Positions 35,232 through 47,213 of a stretch of 64,000 bases of DNA are shown here, in pieces. A program made the translations under genes and the position numbers. The DNA lies in the NCBI GenBank assembly GCA_945859605.1, contig OX243811.1:31671494-31735493 (forward strand), written 5' to 3'. This DNA is from Lumbricus rubellus. Its lineage: Eukaryota; Annelida; Clitellata; Crassiclitellata; Lumbricidae. Every line of letters begins with the position of its first letter. Within the stretch, counting starts at the first letter, position 1. The notes under the pieces are model-generated. The model made no database searches, was not told the DNA's origin, and saw only the letters and a list, made by a program, of their open reading frames with translations.

Positions 35232-35672
35232 TGCTATAGTTATAATTGCTCTTCCTATTATAATTGCTCTTCCTATTGTAATTGCTCTTCCTATTGTAAT
35301 TGCTCTTCCTATTATAATTGCTCTTCCTATTATAATTGCTCTTCCTATTATAATTGCTTTTCCTATTATAATTGCTCTTCCTATTATAATTGCTCTTCCT
35401 ATTATAATTGCTCTTCCTATTATAATTGCTCTTCCTATTATAATTGCCCTTCCTATTATAATTGCTCTTCCTATTATAATTGCTCTTACTGTTATAATTG
35501 CTCTTCCTATTATAATTGCTCTTCCTATTATAATTGTTCTTCCTATTATAATTGCTCTTCCTATTATAATTGCTCTTCCTATTATAATTGCTCTTCCTAT
35601 TATAATTGCTCTTCCTATTATAATTGCTCTTCCTATTATAATTGTTCTTCCTATTATAATTGCTCTTCCAGT
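35232..35672 (+). repeat. 18-bp tandem array, about 24 copies
   Basis: Unit CCTATTATAATTGCTCTT with rare substitutions (TTTT, GCCC, GTTC). The unit is a multiple of three and has no stop in two + frames, producing long repeat open frames with hydrophobic (LPIIIA) or Tyr/Asn/Cys/Ser content. No sign of a real gene. Confidence 0.97.
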
Positions 35673-36397
35673 TCTTCCTATACAGAGTTCAGAAGCATAT
35701 ACAAAACGATCTGATTAATTATAGAACAGCGATGACGATGATCGACTGTGCACTGCACTGGGGTGGGTGGAGTGGGTAGGGTAGAGTTGGGGTGAGTGGG
35801 GTGGGGTGGGAAAAGGAGTTTTCAAGGTTTTATTGATATATCAGTCACTATATAGCTTTACGTCAACCTGCAAACTCTCCGCTTAACAAGCCGATCGCTT
35901 CCGTTACTGATTGCCTGCCGTGCTCCGTGATCAAATCGGATATGCATTTATTCCCAAACGACCTGAAGTGTCCAGAGAGAGACTCGGATCCGACACTAAG
36001 CTCCAGAAGAAGCTTTAGTAAACCACTGTGCACACACTATAATAACTCTCGGGTACGATCCCAACTGCAGCCTCGCCTTATCGGACGTCGCTTTAAATCA
36101 CACATAACATCTACGCAGTCCGTCCTCCCTCTTATCATAACTCATACATATATAGTGTATATTACATATACATGCCTATACATCTACCACACTATATATA
36201 TATATACACAAAAGATAATGTATATTAAATGAGGTGCACGGAGTAAAAAACATTTGCACATTCTATGTGATTCATATAGATACATTAATGTCATATATAT
36301 ACTGGTAATACATTGTACATATTCCGAGTTACACTTGTCGAGCGAAGTAGTATTGTCATAAAATGTACATTTTCACAAATGTTTGCTATTGTACGTA

Positions 36398-36459
36398 ATA
36401 TATATATATATATATATATACATATATATATACATATATATACATATATATATATATAG
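36398..36459. repeat. TATATA/TACATA repeat
   Basis: Alternating TATATA with CATATATATA pieces. Confidence 0.9.
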
Positions 36460-36609
36460 CGTGATATAACCAGACCAGTAATAAGCTTATATATCTTACA
36501 TATAATTTATATATTCTATAAAATATTTTCTATGGTTCTGCTTTGCCTTCCAAATATTGTCGTCGACGTTGCAGACAGAAAGATTGTCGTCTCCAACTGG
36601 AGCCACTTA

Positions 36610-37095
36610 TAAGCTGTCTGCTTGTCTGTCTGTCTGCTTGTCTGACTGTCTGCTTGTTTGCCTGTCTTTCTGTCTGTCTGTCTGTCTACCTGCCCCTCTG
36701 TCTATCTGTCTGTCTGCCTGTAGTGCCTATGTCTGTCTGCCTGTATGTCTGTCTTTCTGTCCTTCTGTCTTTCTGTCTGTCTGTCTGCCTGTCTGTCTTT
36801 CTGTCTGTCTTTCTGTCTGTCTGTCTGCCTGTCTGTCTTTCTGTCTGTCTACCTGCCTGTCTGTCTGTCCACACGTCTCACTGCCGACGTCTGTCTGTAT
36901 TTATGTGTTTCTCTCGTATCTTTGCACATGTCAGTTTCCATCGTTTTGCCGCTCTCCTGTTTTTATTGTAATGCGCCTTTTCTTCATCACATGCATGTTC
37001 TCCTGCGTGTTTGTCCTCCTGCCTGTGTGCACGTGCCTGAATTACTGTCTGTCTGTCTGTCTGTATGTATGTATGTCTGTCTGTCTGCAGACTTC
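36610..37095. repeat. (TGTC)n / CTGTCTGTCTG microsatellite region 1
   Basis: Imperfect TCTGTCTGTCTG tetramers, decaying toward the 3' side. The Cys/Leu/Ser/Val-rich frames are artefacts. Confidence 0.93.
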
Positions 37096-37519
37096 AATGT
37101 AGTGAGATGTCTGTTTGTATTCATATGTCTGCCTGAGTCCATTTATATTGTTTCGTCTGCCTTTCTGCTTGCCAATCTGTCTGTCTACATGTATCTCTTT
37201 GCCAGTCAAATTTGTCAGTTAAACTCGGTGTCCGATTGTCCATGTATCTGTAAGTCTGTCTCATTTGGCGTTATGGCATGCAGGCTAACAATCGGTCTGT
37301 TGTCCTGTTGTCTGCCTGTCTGCGTAGAATTGTTTGTCTGTGTGAGTGAGCGTATGTATCTGTCTTCCCATAAATTTAAGCCTGCCATTATAACTGCCAC
37401 TTAAAATGACGAAGTAATTTAAATGTAAAGTGGTGTTTGCTGGTATGTTATAACTTGAATTCATTCGTCTGTCCGAGTCCATAAAATTATTATAAGCCTG
37501 TCTGCTTGTATACATGAAT

Positions 37520-37740
37520 GACCCTGTCTGTCTGTCTGTCAGTCTGTCAGTCTGTGTGTGTCTGTCAGTCTGTGTGTGTCTTTAGCAGTCGCAACCACAC
37601 CAGTATGTCTGCTAAGTATTTTCTCATCTGTCTGGATATCAAGATATTTGGGCAGACCGTCATTGTGCCTGCCTGTCTGTATGCCTGTCTGTCTGTCTGC
37701 CTGCATGTCTGTCCGTCTGTATGCCTGCTTGTCTCTCCTG
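37520..37740. repeat. (TGTC)n microsatellite region 2
   Basis: Two blocks of CTGTCTGTCTGTC (37524-37580 and 37668-37740), continuing the region upstream. Confidence 0.9.
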
Positions 37741-37944
37741 CCAATAGTCATAGAATTCAACCGGATTATGGTGAGGCATTGGCGCGCCATCGATTGCTGT
37801 CGTGTGGAATTTATATAGCGCCAAACAAGACCATGGCAGTAATAAGCTTATACAGCTAGAGGACGGCAGCGGAGGCGACTGCACGCAGGATGCCAGACGC
37901 GAAAACAGAATTCGTTCTTATCTTAGACATGGACAATGTCTGGT

Positions 37945-39365
37945 GAGCGCAACGGAGGTGGCGGCAGTTTCAAAAGAGCATTGGGGAGTGGAGGGGGTGT
38001 GGGGGTTGGGGGTGGGGGTCAAAAAAAGAGATGAATTATTGGTTTAAGATGCATGCGTCAAAATCCCCCAACACTATTCTTCCGAATATATTTATTATGG
38101 CGTCACTTCCTGCAGCCTTTGTATTCTTTTTCTTCCAGAATTTTCTTTTTACCGCTTCTTCCAAATTCAATTTCTTCTTTCACATGCATGAATCGCCAAA
38201 GAAGTGTCTGTTATAAAAGAAATGATTTATCAAGTCTACGTATACAACTATACATGCATGCATCTGTATAGTGTGACATTTGTATACTCAGATATACACA
38301 GTTACACACATATAGGCAAGAGTAATCTTGTGCATGTATTTGTCTACTTATTTAGATTTATATATCACGTCAATCTCACTTGTATTCATGCCTTTGCACA
38401 AATAGGCCTATACGCTCAAGTGACCACACACTTTATGGGTTATAGCGCAATTTTCTTTACCGGGTTATCAACCTCCATGGCCTGGCAAAATATATATCAC
38501 GTATATTATGCAGATATATATATATATATATATATAGTCTTATGTTTCCGTCTTGGGCGGGCCATATCACGTTTCATACCCATCTAAATCGGACCAAAAA
38601 TTTAGGGTTGGGCCTGACTTTGGTCCGCCTAAAATTTGTACCTATAAAAGCCTTAAAACCTCTTGATTCGTGCTCATTTAGTGTTTTTGAAAAATTTTCC
38701 CCCAAATTCTTTTTTCGTATATGTAACTCGACTTGAGTCCAGTACGTGGCGCCACCTGGCCGCTCATTCGAGTAGTGACCAGTTGCAGCGACGCGGCGTT
38801 CACGCTGCAAGCTGCCGTCGCTCAACGGACAGAGTGACCACTGAATCACCTGCATGGGGTCACCGTATATTGCTCGCGGCACGGCACTGCGTCGCATCCT
38901 GCCGTCAACGAATAATAATATTGACTAGTGTGTAAAATTAAGAATGTGCTTTTGACGAGCACCACTGCTCGTGTTATCTGTTATTTTATTTCAGCTAAAA
39001 TTTCTCTCAACTGAACGATGTAATTGATGCTTAGGAATTCATTACAAAACCAATAATATATTTTTATTCAACGAGCACTTAAGTCTAGCGTCCCATCTTT
39101 GCTAAGATTTCAATCTAATAATTAACGACAATCCTCTGTTTTAGCCAGCGACATATAGTTTCGTCAGTTACTGTAGCCTAAATGACTTCGATACATTGGT
39201 TAGGCTATTGTAGAATATTTTGCAGTTCATTAGCCCTACTCATTTGTCCAGGATTGGGGCTGGCGCTGGCAGAGTGCATGCAACCAGCAAGGGAGTTATG
39301 CAGAATACAAACACATATCAAGACTTACCAATAAATACTTTGGCGTCTTTTGGACAAATTAAGGA
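37945..39365. other. No recognised gene
   Basis: A possible exon-like stretch at 37858-37942 (DGSGGDCTQDARRENRIRSY with donor CTG|GTGAGC) is not assignable. A segment at 38550-38940 is GC-richer and contains GTGGCGCCACCTGG; nothing further is recognised. Confidence 0.35.
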
Positions 39366-39366
39366 G

Positions 39367-39572
39367 CGCCTTAGAGTCGGTGTGCATTCGATGCCATGGA
39401 GTTGGAAGGTCGCGGGTTCGAATCCACATCAAGAGGCTGTGTATTGACCCTGAGCATTGAGCAAGCCCTTAACACGCAATTCACTTGCAGTGAGTCGTGT
39501 TCTTGTGTTTGCTTAATTATTAGACTCGATTGTAGTGTCATGTGCCGTGTTATAATATGGCGCAATAAAAAT
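39367..39572 (+). repeat. SINE-A-like element with (TCA)n tail
   Basis: Head GATGCCATGGAGTTGGAAGG, B box GGGTTCGAATCC, then GAGCAAGCCC and ATGGCGCAATAAAAATAATA, followed directly by a CATCATCAT run (39581-39636). Diverged from the 51291 copy. Confidence 0.65.
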
Positions 39573-39578
39573 AATAGA

Positions 39579-39637
<59 letters not shown>
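39579..39637. repeat. (TCA)n microsatellite at a SINE 3' end
   Basis: About 19 pure CAT triplets immediately after the SINE body, as expected for a tail that seeded a microsatellite. Confidence 0.95.
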
Positions 39638-39950
39638 ATATAATTGTTATTATTAATTACTATTAATACTCATATTTTATGGACCAAATAATTATAATAA
39701 ATTTTTTGGCTATTAATCTTGTTCATGTAAAGTCGCTATTTCGTTATGTCGGCCTACTCGGCTTAGCGGAACCAAAGTCCTCCTAACAGGGTTGTCTTCG
39801 GTTTGCTTAAATTGTTTCACTAAACCTATAATTATGTTGATAACTTGCCACATGAAGCAATAAAGTTTGAGGTTATAACAATGGCCATGGCCTAACCAGT
39901 GGGCTATATTATATAACTTGTGAAGTGAACCGTTATTAGAAAGACCTGTG

Positions 39951-42115
39951 TTTAAATTCTAATCTGTGATCTTTCTTGGATTAAATGGATACAGCGTAGC
40001 CTCTAAGAGGCCCCACAGTGTGGTCTATACACTACAGTCAATATACACAGGCCTGTCTAAATATGGTGATATTCCTAAATTATATATAAATGAGACCACA
40101 ATGATAGTAGCGTTTAGACTACACTGCGGCGCCCCATAGAGGCTATACGCTGAATCCACTTCATCCAAGAAAGATCACAGATTAGAATTTAAATCAACGT
40201 GTGAAGTCTTGAATCAACCCTGCAAGCTTAAAGGATATTAACGACTGAGACCGTATTGCTATGACATTGATGATGATGATGGTTCTCTGCCCCAAGGCAG
40301 GTCCTATGGCTTGCGCCACCTGGGGATGATATGAGTGATGTGGTTTCCCGTTGCCTTCCCCACAGACAATGATGGGTAAGCAACATGCCCAAGGTCGCTC
40401 CGCAGCAGCTTGCGTCACAGCGTCCCATGCGTGCTAGCTCGAGATATCTAAATCTCTAAATGTCAACTCCCAGCCTGGGGTTTGAACCGCAGTCCGTTGT
40501 ATCCAACAGACGACTGCCGCTCTCGCTTACCGGTGTAGCTATCAATGCCAGTTATGACATTACAGGCTATAGAAATCCGCAATAATGTATAAATGTCGCC
40601 ATTAATAAACATTTTGTATAGAAATGAGATTTCAACTATCATTGTAGTCTCATTTATATATAATTTAGGAATATCACCATGTTTAGACAGGCCTGTGTAT
40701 ATTGACTGTAGTGTATAGACCACACTGTGGGGCCTCATAGAGGCTACGCTGTATCCATTTCATCCAAGAAAGATCATAGATTAGAATTTAAACCAACGTG
40801 CGGAATCTTGCATAAACCATAAACATATTGGCTATTAAAGACTGATACCGTATTGCTACGACATTTCTGGCCATAGAAGCCCGCAATAATGCATAAATGT
40901 CAACATTAAACATTTTGTATATAGACGAGATTTCAACTATCATTGTGGTCTCATTTATACATAATTTATGAATATGACCATATTTAGACAGGCCTGTGTA
41001 TATTGACTGTAGCGAATAGACCACACTGCAGGGCCCCATAGAGGCTACATTGTATACCCTTGATTCAAGAAAGATCACAGGGAAGGAGAGAAGGAGGGTG
41101 GGACGGTGCGCGGGTTGTTGGGGAGCCTTCGGTTGGGGCTGGTTCGAGTCGACTAAAAGCGAAAATTATCAGGCAATGCAGAGTACCCCACGCACACTGG
41201 GGGAGTTAAGGTGGACCGGCGTGTTAGGGGTCGGTGTGTCAGTGGGATGGGAAAATAAGTGCGGGTGGGGTGTAGAAGCGAGGGTATGGGATGAAGTGAA
41301 GTGAAGTTGGGTTGTAATCTTAAATTCCCCTATCTATTATTATTAATTATAAGAGTGCAACGATATTAAATTTAGATTTATATGAATCAGATTCTATCCA
41401 TGGTTGTGTCTTATAGGGCTATATTAGGCTATATATAATTTATGAATATGACCATATTATTTAGACAGGCCTGTGCATATTGACTGGAGCGTATTGACCA
41501 CACTGCAGGGCCCCATAGAAGCTATAGGGGCTACATTGTATAGCCTACCGTCTTGATCCAAGAAAGATTACAGATTAGAATTTAAATCAACGTGCGAAGT
41601 CTTGCATCGGCCATTATAGGCTTTAATTAAAATAATGATACCGTATTGCTATGACATTTCAGGCCATACAAGCCCGCAATAATGCACACATTAATTTTTG
41701 TCAACCTTAAACATTTTGTATATAGGCCCTAGATGAGATTTCATCTATCATTTTGGTCTTATTTATATATAATCTATGAATATGACCATATTTAGACAGG
41801 CATGTGTATATTGAATGTCGTGTAGGCCTATAGACCACACTGCGGGGCCCATAGAGGCTACGCTGAATCTACTTCATCCAAGAAAGATCACAGATTAGAA
41901 TTTAAATCAACGTGCGAAGGTTTGCATCGGTCATTTAGACTTCAATTTAAAGACTGAAACCGTAGCCTATTGTTATGACATTTCAGGCCATAGAAGCCCG
42001 CAGCAATGTATACAATGTCATGTCGCCATTAAATATTTTGTATATAGACGAGATTTCAACTATCATTGTGGTCTCATTTATATATAATTTATGAATATGA
42101 CCATACTTATAAGGG
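39951..42115. repeat. ~305-bp satellite array, five direct units plus an inverted partial unit
   Basis: Landmark CAAGAAAGATCACAGATTAG starts near 40164, 40764, 41068, 41569 and 41878. Spacings are 304 and 309 bp where uninterrupted. The 600-bp gap contains a SINE of 284 bp plus its duplication; the 501-bp gap contains a G-rich insert (about 41085-41300). The first partial unit (39951-40109) is inverted. Another landmark, AGGCCTGTGTATATTGACTG, recurs in each unit. Confidence 0.9.
40269..40552 (-). repeat. SINE-B with 9-bp target duplication
   Basis: On the minus strand: a tRNA-like A-box region (GTAAGCGAGAGCGGCAG), B box GGTTCAAACCC, GCGACCTTGGGCATGTTGCT, AAGGCAACGGGAAACCAC, and a CATCATCATCA tail. 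It is flanked by TATGACATT on both sides (40260-40268 and 40553-40561). Inserted in the 305-bp satellite. Confidence 0.88.
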
Positions 42116-42755
42116 CTCGAGCATACATGAGAAGAGGAATTTAATCTACGCTGAGTGTCTCATAATAATAATTAGCCTACGACGCCTAATTATTAGGTCT
42201 CGATATAAAACTACTGAACACTTCATTGGGTGAATTGGTCCGTTCTCACCAAGTGGCGAATAATTTATCTGACTAGGTAAGCGGAAGTAACTTGTAAGAC
42301 ATGACCTTGCTACACGTAGGCCACCGGCTGAATTCCCAGTTTATACCTTCTCAACTACGGTGTCTGGCTTTGGCTTCCTAGTAAGAATTGCAGTGCTTCT
42401 CAACTTCTGCAGACTGCAGAGCACGGACCGTATTTCTTTAAGCTCGCGAACCGCTAACTTAGAACTAATGGCGAGCACAAACAAAAGCTAAATCCATTAT
42501 AAAAAGGAACCTGAAACAAATCATGAAAAGACAATAATAGGGCTGTATAAGTAGGGATTTATGTCAATAACAAAAAGTATGTCTAAAAGAATTTTTTCAA
42601 TTTAGTTCACTATCTTTTTTGGCTTTGCTCCAACAGGAATAGTTGCGTATTATTATTATTTTGAATACCTTCCCTCCTTTTTAAATGCTTAAAACATATT
42701 GATATGATTGTTATTCATTATTTAATTTTGATTCAGTTTATAAAATGAAACAATC

Positions 42756-43345
42756 GGGGAACGGACATTATCCCCCCTGGACACTATCCCCCCCGGACAT
42801 TATCCCCCCGGACATTATCCCCCCCGGACATTATCCCCCCCCCGGTTTTTCGTAGGACATTATCCCCCCGGACATTATCCCCCCTTCGTGTACAAATCAG
42901 GGTAAGCGTCGTGAGGGTCGGTTAGGGTCAAGTTGAGCGTCGTGAGGGTCGGTTAGGGTCAGTGTAAGTGCCGTGAGGGTCGGCTAGGGTCAGTGTAAGT
43001 GTCGTGAGGGTCGGTTAGGGTCAGTGTAAGTGCCGTGAGGGTCGGTTAGGGCTCAGGTTAGGCGTCGTGAGGGTCGGTTAGGGTCAGTTTAAGCGTCGTG
43101 AGGGTCGGTTAGGGTTAGTGTCGTCATTAGATGAATGAACGAATTGGAATCGTATACAGTCAGTAGGCCCACAAAGGTTTGTTAACGTGATTTGAACTTC
43201 GTAGACTTATTAGCGTCAATCATTTTAGGTAATAGACTGGGGGGGATAATGTCCTACTTCGGGGGGGATAATGTCCAGGGGGATAATGTCCGGGGGGATA
43301 GTGTCCGGGGGGGATAGTGTCCAGGGGGGATAATGTCCTACACCC
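42756..43345. mobile_element. Foldback element 1 with telomere-like minisatellite core
   Basis: Left arm: repeated GGACATTATCCCCCC modules. Right arm: the complementary GGGGGGATAATGTCC modules. The core is about six copies of GTGAGGGTCGGTTAGGGTCA. Termini GGGGAACGGACATT and the inverse of AATGTCCTACACCC are flanked by the 9-bp duplication GAAACAATC (42747-42755, 43346-43354). No coding capacity. Confidence 0.92.
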
Positions 43346-43984
43346 GAAACAATCTACTTCCTGCAATGCTTAATCAGCCTTTACTTATTGTTATCGTTCA
43401 GCAAAGTTCGACAAAATTAGGGCTGCACTTGTGACCAGTAATGCGTATTAAACTTTACTGCGGTTTTTAGGTAAATTATTAACATGAAATTTCGGTTTAT
43501 TTATAAGTTACCGCATCTAAGGATTTCTTTTAGCAAAAAATCAGTTTCATCAGAGGAAATTCCAGTTGTCACTGGGATAAATCCCATGATTGCATAAAGC
43601 AAATCATAGTGTAGGCCTATGACCGGCGGAAGCGAGCAGCTACAACGCTTTCATTATGAGACAAAATTTAAAAGAAAAGTTTAATGATAAAGATTTGCTT
43701 AAAATCAGCCATTGGACCATGAATTGAGTGACATGCAAAACTATCAACTTCCACATATTTTGTGGCCGAACTTCTTGAAAAAGTCATTGACGTTGATGAA
43801 TTTAGCATTGCTGTTGAAAGAAACCTTTTAACTGAGAGGATGACTTCAATGCTCATAGCGGGAAGTGACCATTAACGACCACCATTAACGACCACGTTGT
43901 AGGCCTAGCATCACTTCCATTTCAGCGGGATACCATGTGCTTGCTCAGGGTCGCTCTTCACCCTCGGAATTCTAATGACCCATT

Positions 43985-45215
43985 GTGTAGTGTTGTACGT
44001 TACTCGTTAATAGTAACGAGTTACTAGTAACTAGTTACTTTTTTAGGTAACTATTGCAGTAACTAGTTACTTTTCCAAAAACGTAACTAGTTACAGTAAC
44101 TGATTACTTTTACCAGGTAACGGCAACTAAAACAACAATAGTTAGTTTTCGTTACTTTCTCTGTTCTCCTTTGACCTAAATTGTTGTGAGTTGAGCTCAT
44201 TTCAAATTCCCCGGTCTTTAACTGTGCCAATGTTGCGATCATTGTGAATAGGGTAATGGCCTCTGCATACGACGACCCGGAATTAGGTCAGACGATACGA
44301 GGTGACCACACTGCTATGAACCAAACAAGCAGCAGGCTCGCCAATATAGGCTACACCAGGTAGATACACCAGTCAATGACTTATATTGCAGGCTAGCCTA
44401 GCTCCAGTTCTTTGATATTAGGGCAACAAGAGCCCGTCTGTAATATCAAAGATCAATTGACACACCTTGGTAATACTCTGTATGCTGTCCAGGTCCTTCC
44501 ACTCATTTGTCAGCGTAATTATAGGGGTGGGGGCTTGGGGTCTCATCAACGCGTGTCTATCGGAGTTTGGCGCTGTGACGTCGCAGGTCTAGTCAGGCAG
44601 GGCTGCTGACATCTGTTTATGTTCTGTCAGTCAACTGAATGGTGTGTGGGTCATTGGTGTGTGGAGGAATCTATAGTCTGTGTAATTGAACCAAACAAGG
44701 AATGGGTGGGAGCACACCCAAATCCGCTGCCTGATCATTGGCAAACACCTTCCTCTAGTCACCCTCTTACCTTCACTAGGGCGTCTGCTTACCTGTCGTT
44801 TTGGCGTCTATTGCCCAAAGAATTGTTGCAAAATGGGTCAAGTAGTTCAGTAAAAAAATCCGATTTTTTGTAATCCCGAAAAACTGGATTCCAAATTTGT
44901 CAAACCCGGGATTATGGTATTGTAAAGTGTCTTGGATTCCCGGGATACAGGGTCCCAGCATTACATTCCCTAGTAGTTAGCCTACTTAGGCCTACTTTTG
45001 CGATCCAGACTATAACTCTGTTGATTACATACTGAAAGACCCAATCAATGAAATTGTATCAGTGGTAACTAAAAGTAACCTTAGTTACTTTGAAAAGTAA
45101 CTATAATCAGTAACTAGTTACTTTTTGGCAACTTACCAGTTACAGTAACTAGTTACTTTTTGCAGCCCAGTAACTAGTTACTGTAACACATTACTTTTAA
45201 AAAGTAACTAGCCAA
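43985..45215. mobile_element. hAT-like non-autonomous element with GTAACTAGTTAC termini
   Basis: Both ends are dense in GTAACTAGTTAC / AGTAACTAGTTACTTTTT words in inverted arrangement: AGTGTTGTACGTTACTCG at the left, GTAACTAGCCAAGACAT at the right. This pattern is common in animal hAT elements. The middle has a short frame ending NPLPDHWQTPSSSHPLTFTR that faintly resembles the hAT dimerisation end (D-P-L-x-x-W). Target duplication not resolved. Confidence 0.55.
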
Positions 45216-45385
45216 GACATGATGGGGAGTCAATGATTGACTCCCCTCATGCCCTCCTCAAGGCAGGCCTATAGCGCGTGCTACAACCATATCATATTAG
45301 TCTCCGTAATGAACTTCTTTGTCTTTCTTTGCCCCTTTTCCGCAAGCGTTTGAAAACCATTCTCTTTGATTATGGTTTGGTGTCA

Positions 45386-45456
45386 GGTCGGGAGCGCCTC
45401 TGAGGAGTTCTCTTGAAGTGGCGCTATATAAATGTTCGATTACAATTACAATCTCG
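45386..45456 (+). repeat. SINE-A tail fragment
   Basis: GGTCGGGAGCGCCTCTGAGG, then GAAGTGGCGCTATATAAATG and a TTACAATTACAA tail, closely like the fragment at 437-520. Confidence 0.7.
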
Positions 45457-45696
45457 CCTTATCTACGCCTCCTCTGTTGGCTCGTGGGATACAGCCAATG
45501 CAAACGATCGCCTCAGACTCCAACGCTTCTTTCAAAGAGTTCAGCCATTGTCTTATCTCCCATATCCCTACCAAGATGTTGTTTGATGTAGCCTACGAAG
45601 AATACGTCAGACTGTTGAAGAATATCATCTGGAACTTATGTCATGTAATCCTGGGCCTGTTTCCATCTATTGTTTGTAAGACCATTGTGTTCAGCG

Positions 45697-46059
45697 CGGT
45701 AGCCGGACATTTACCCCCGGATATATTCCCCCGGACATATTCGCCCCGGACATACCCCCGTACAATTACCCCCGGACGTTTCCCCCATTTTGACTATGAC
45801 ACTTACCCCCGGACAATTCCCCCCCCCTCTGTACATATAGGTTAGGCATCGTGAGGATTAATTAGGTTCAGGTTAGGCATCGTGAGTGTCGGTTAGGGTC
45901 AGGTTAGGCATCGTGAGGGTCTGTTAGGGTTAGGGATATAGGGTTAGTGCAGTCATTCATTAACATAAGGACCCTTATAGGGGGATGTCCTAGGTCGGGG
46001 GGAAACGTCCGGAGGGTAGATGTCCGGGGGAATATGTCCGGGGGAAATGTCCTGCATTC
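45697..46059. mobile_element. Foldback element 2 (variant modules)
   Basis: Left arm GCCGGACATTTACCCCC, GGACATATTCGCCCCGG; right arm GGGGAAACGTCCGG, GGGGGAAATGTCC. The core is TTAGGCATCGTGAGGGTC-type repeats. Probable target duplication GTTCAGCG / GCTCAGCG (7 of 8). Confidence 0.82.
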
Positions 46060-46199
46060 GCTCAGCGTCCCAGACTTGGATATTGCTGCATGCAAATAAT
46101 ATTATCAAAAAACAAGTCGCTCTAGAACTAATGGCCCCTTGCTTTGGAACTCCTTGTCAAACGAATTTACTTGTCGCATCATTTTACCAGCTGAAACAC

Positions 46200-46290
46200 G
46201 TGTGGCGCGGTGGTGTAGACCTATAGTTGGTATTTTCCTTGCCTTTTAGCCGGAAGGTTCCAGGTTAGAATCCACCGGGTTAGGTCCTCT
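46200..46290 (+). repeat. SINE-A 5' (tRNA-like) fragment
   Basis: GTGGCGCGGTGGTGTAG, then GCCGGAAGGTTCCAGGTTAG and AATCCACC. Confidence 0.65.
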
Positions 46291-46419
46291 ATCCCGAGGG
46301 TCCGCTTTTCCGAATGACCGCACTAACCCTATTCCTGACCCTAACCTGACCCTAACCGACTCCCAGGACGCCACACTACCCACACGCGTCAAATAACTAA
46401 TAATCTACTATGTTTGTTC

Positions 46420-47117
46420 GGTGAACGGACATTATCCCCCCTGGACATTATCCCCCCCGGACATTATCCCCCCCGGACATTATCCCGCCCGGGCATTATC
46501 CCCCCCCCGATTTTTTGTAGGACATTATCCCCCCGGGACATTATCCCCCCTTCATGTACAAATCAGGGTAAGCGTCGTGAGGGTCGGTTAGGTCAGGATA
46601 AGCGTCGTGAGGGTCGGTTAGGGTCAGTTTAAACGTCGTGAGGGTCGGTTAGGGTCAGGTTAAGCGTCGTGAGGGTCGTCATTAGATACTTGAATCACGT
46701 CAGTTTGTTAACGTCTTTGACGCAGGTCCAATTAGTGTCAGTAGGCCTAGAATTAGATTTGAAGTAAACCAATTTGAATCGAATGTAGGACCTATTTGTT
46801 TAGTGTCTACATTGTTCTACAAGAAAGGCTTGTTAACGTCAGTTATAGGCTACGTCGCTTCGTTGCCTTATTAGCTTCGTTTCACAGTAGATGAATGAAC
46901 GAATTGGAATCTACATGTATACAGTCAGTAGGCCTACAAAGGTTTGTTAACGTCATATGAACTTCGTAGACTTAGTAGCGTCAATCATTTTTAGGTAATG
47001 ATCTAATAGACTGGGGGATAATGTCCTACTTCGGGGGGGATAATGTCCGGGGGGGATAATGTCCGGGGGGATAGTGTCGGGGGGGATAATGTCCAGGGGG
47101 GATAATGTCCTACACCC
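46420..47117. mobile_element. Foldback element 3, same subfamily as element 1
   Basis: Starts GGTGAACGGACATTATCC and ends GGATAATGTCCTACACCC, with 8-bp duplication GTTTGTTC (46412-46419, 47118-47125). The core begins with GTGAGGGTCGGTTAGG units and continues with about 300 bp of non-repeated sequence similar to that between the arms of element 1 (GAATGAACGAATTGGAATC, GTCAGTAGGCC). Confidence 0.92.
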
Positions 47118-47213
47118 GTTTGTTCACATGTAGTTAAGCCTATACGCAGTGACGGCGACCTCCACACTTTCGGAATAGCGGACCCGCGGAATAGCGGACC
47201 CTTAAAATAGTCG

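Noticed and set aside
36543..37860. Cys/Leu/Ser/Val-rich proteins of 110-220 residues
   Set aside because: Translations of imperfect TGTC repeats in all three frames.
45432..45845. 137-codon open frame (MFDYNYNLALSTPP...)
   Set aside because: Starts in a SINE tail and ends in foldback arm sequence; no domain seen.
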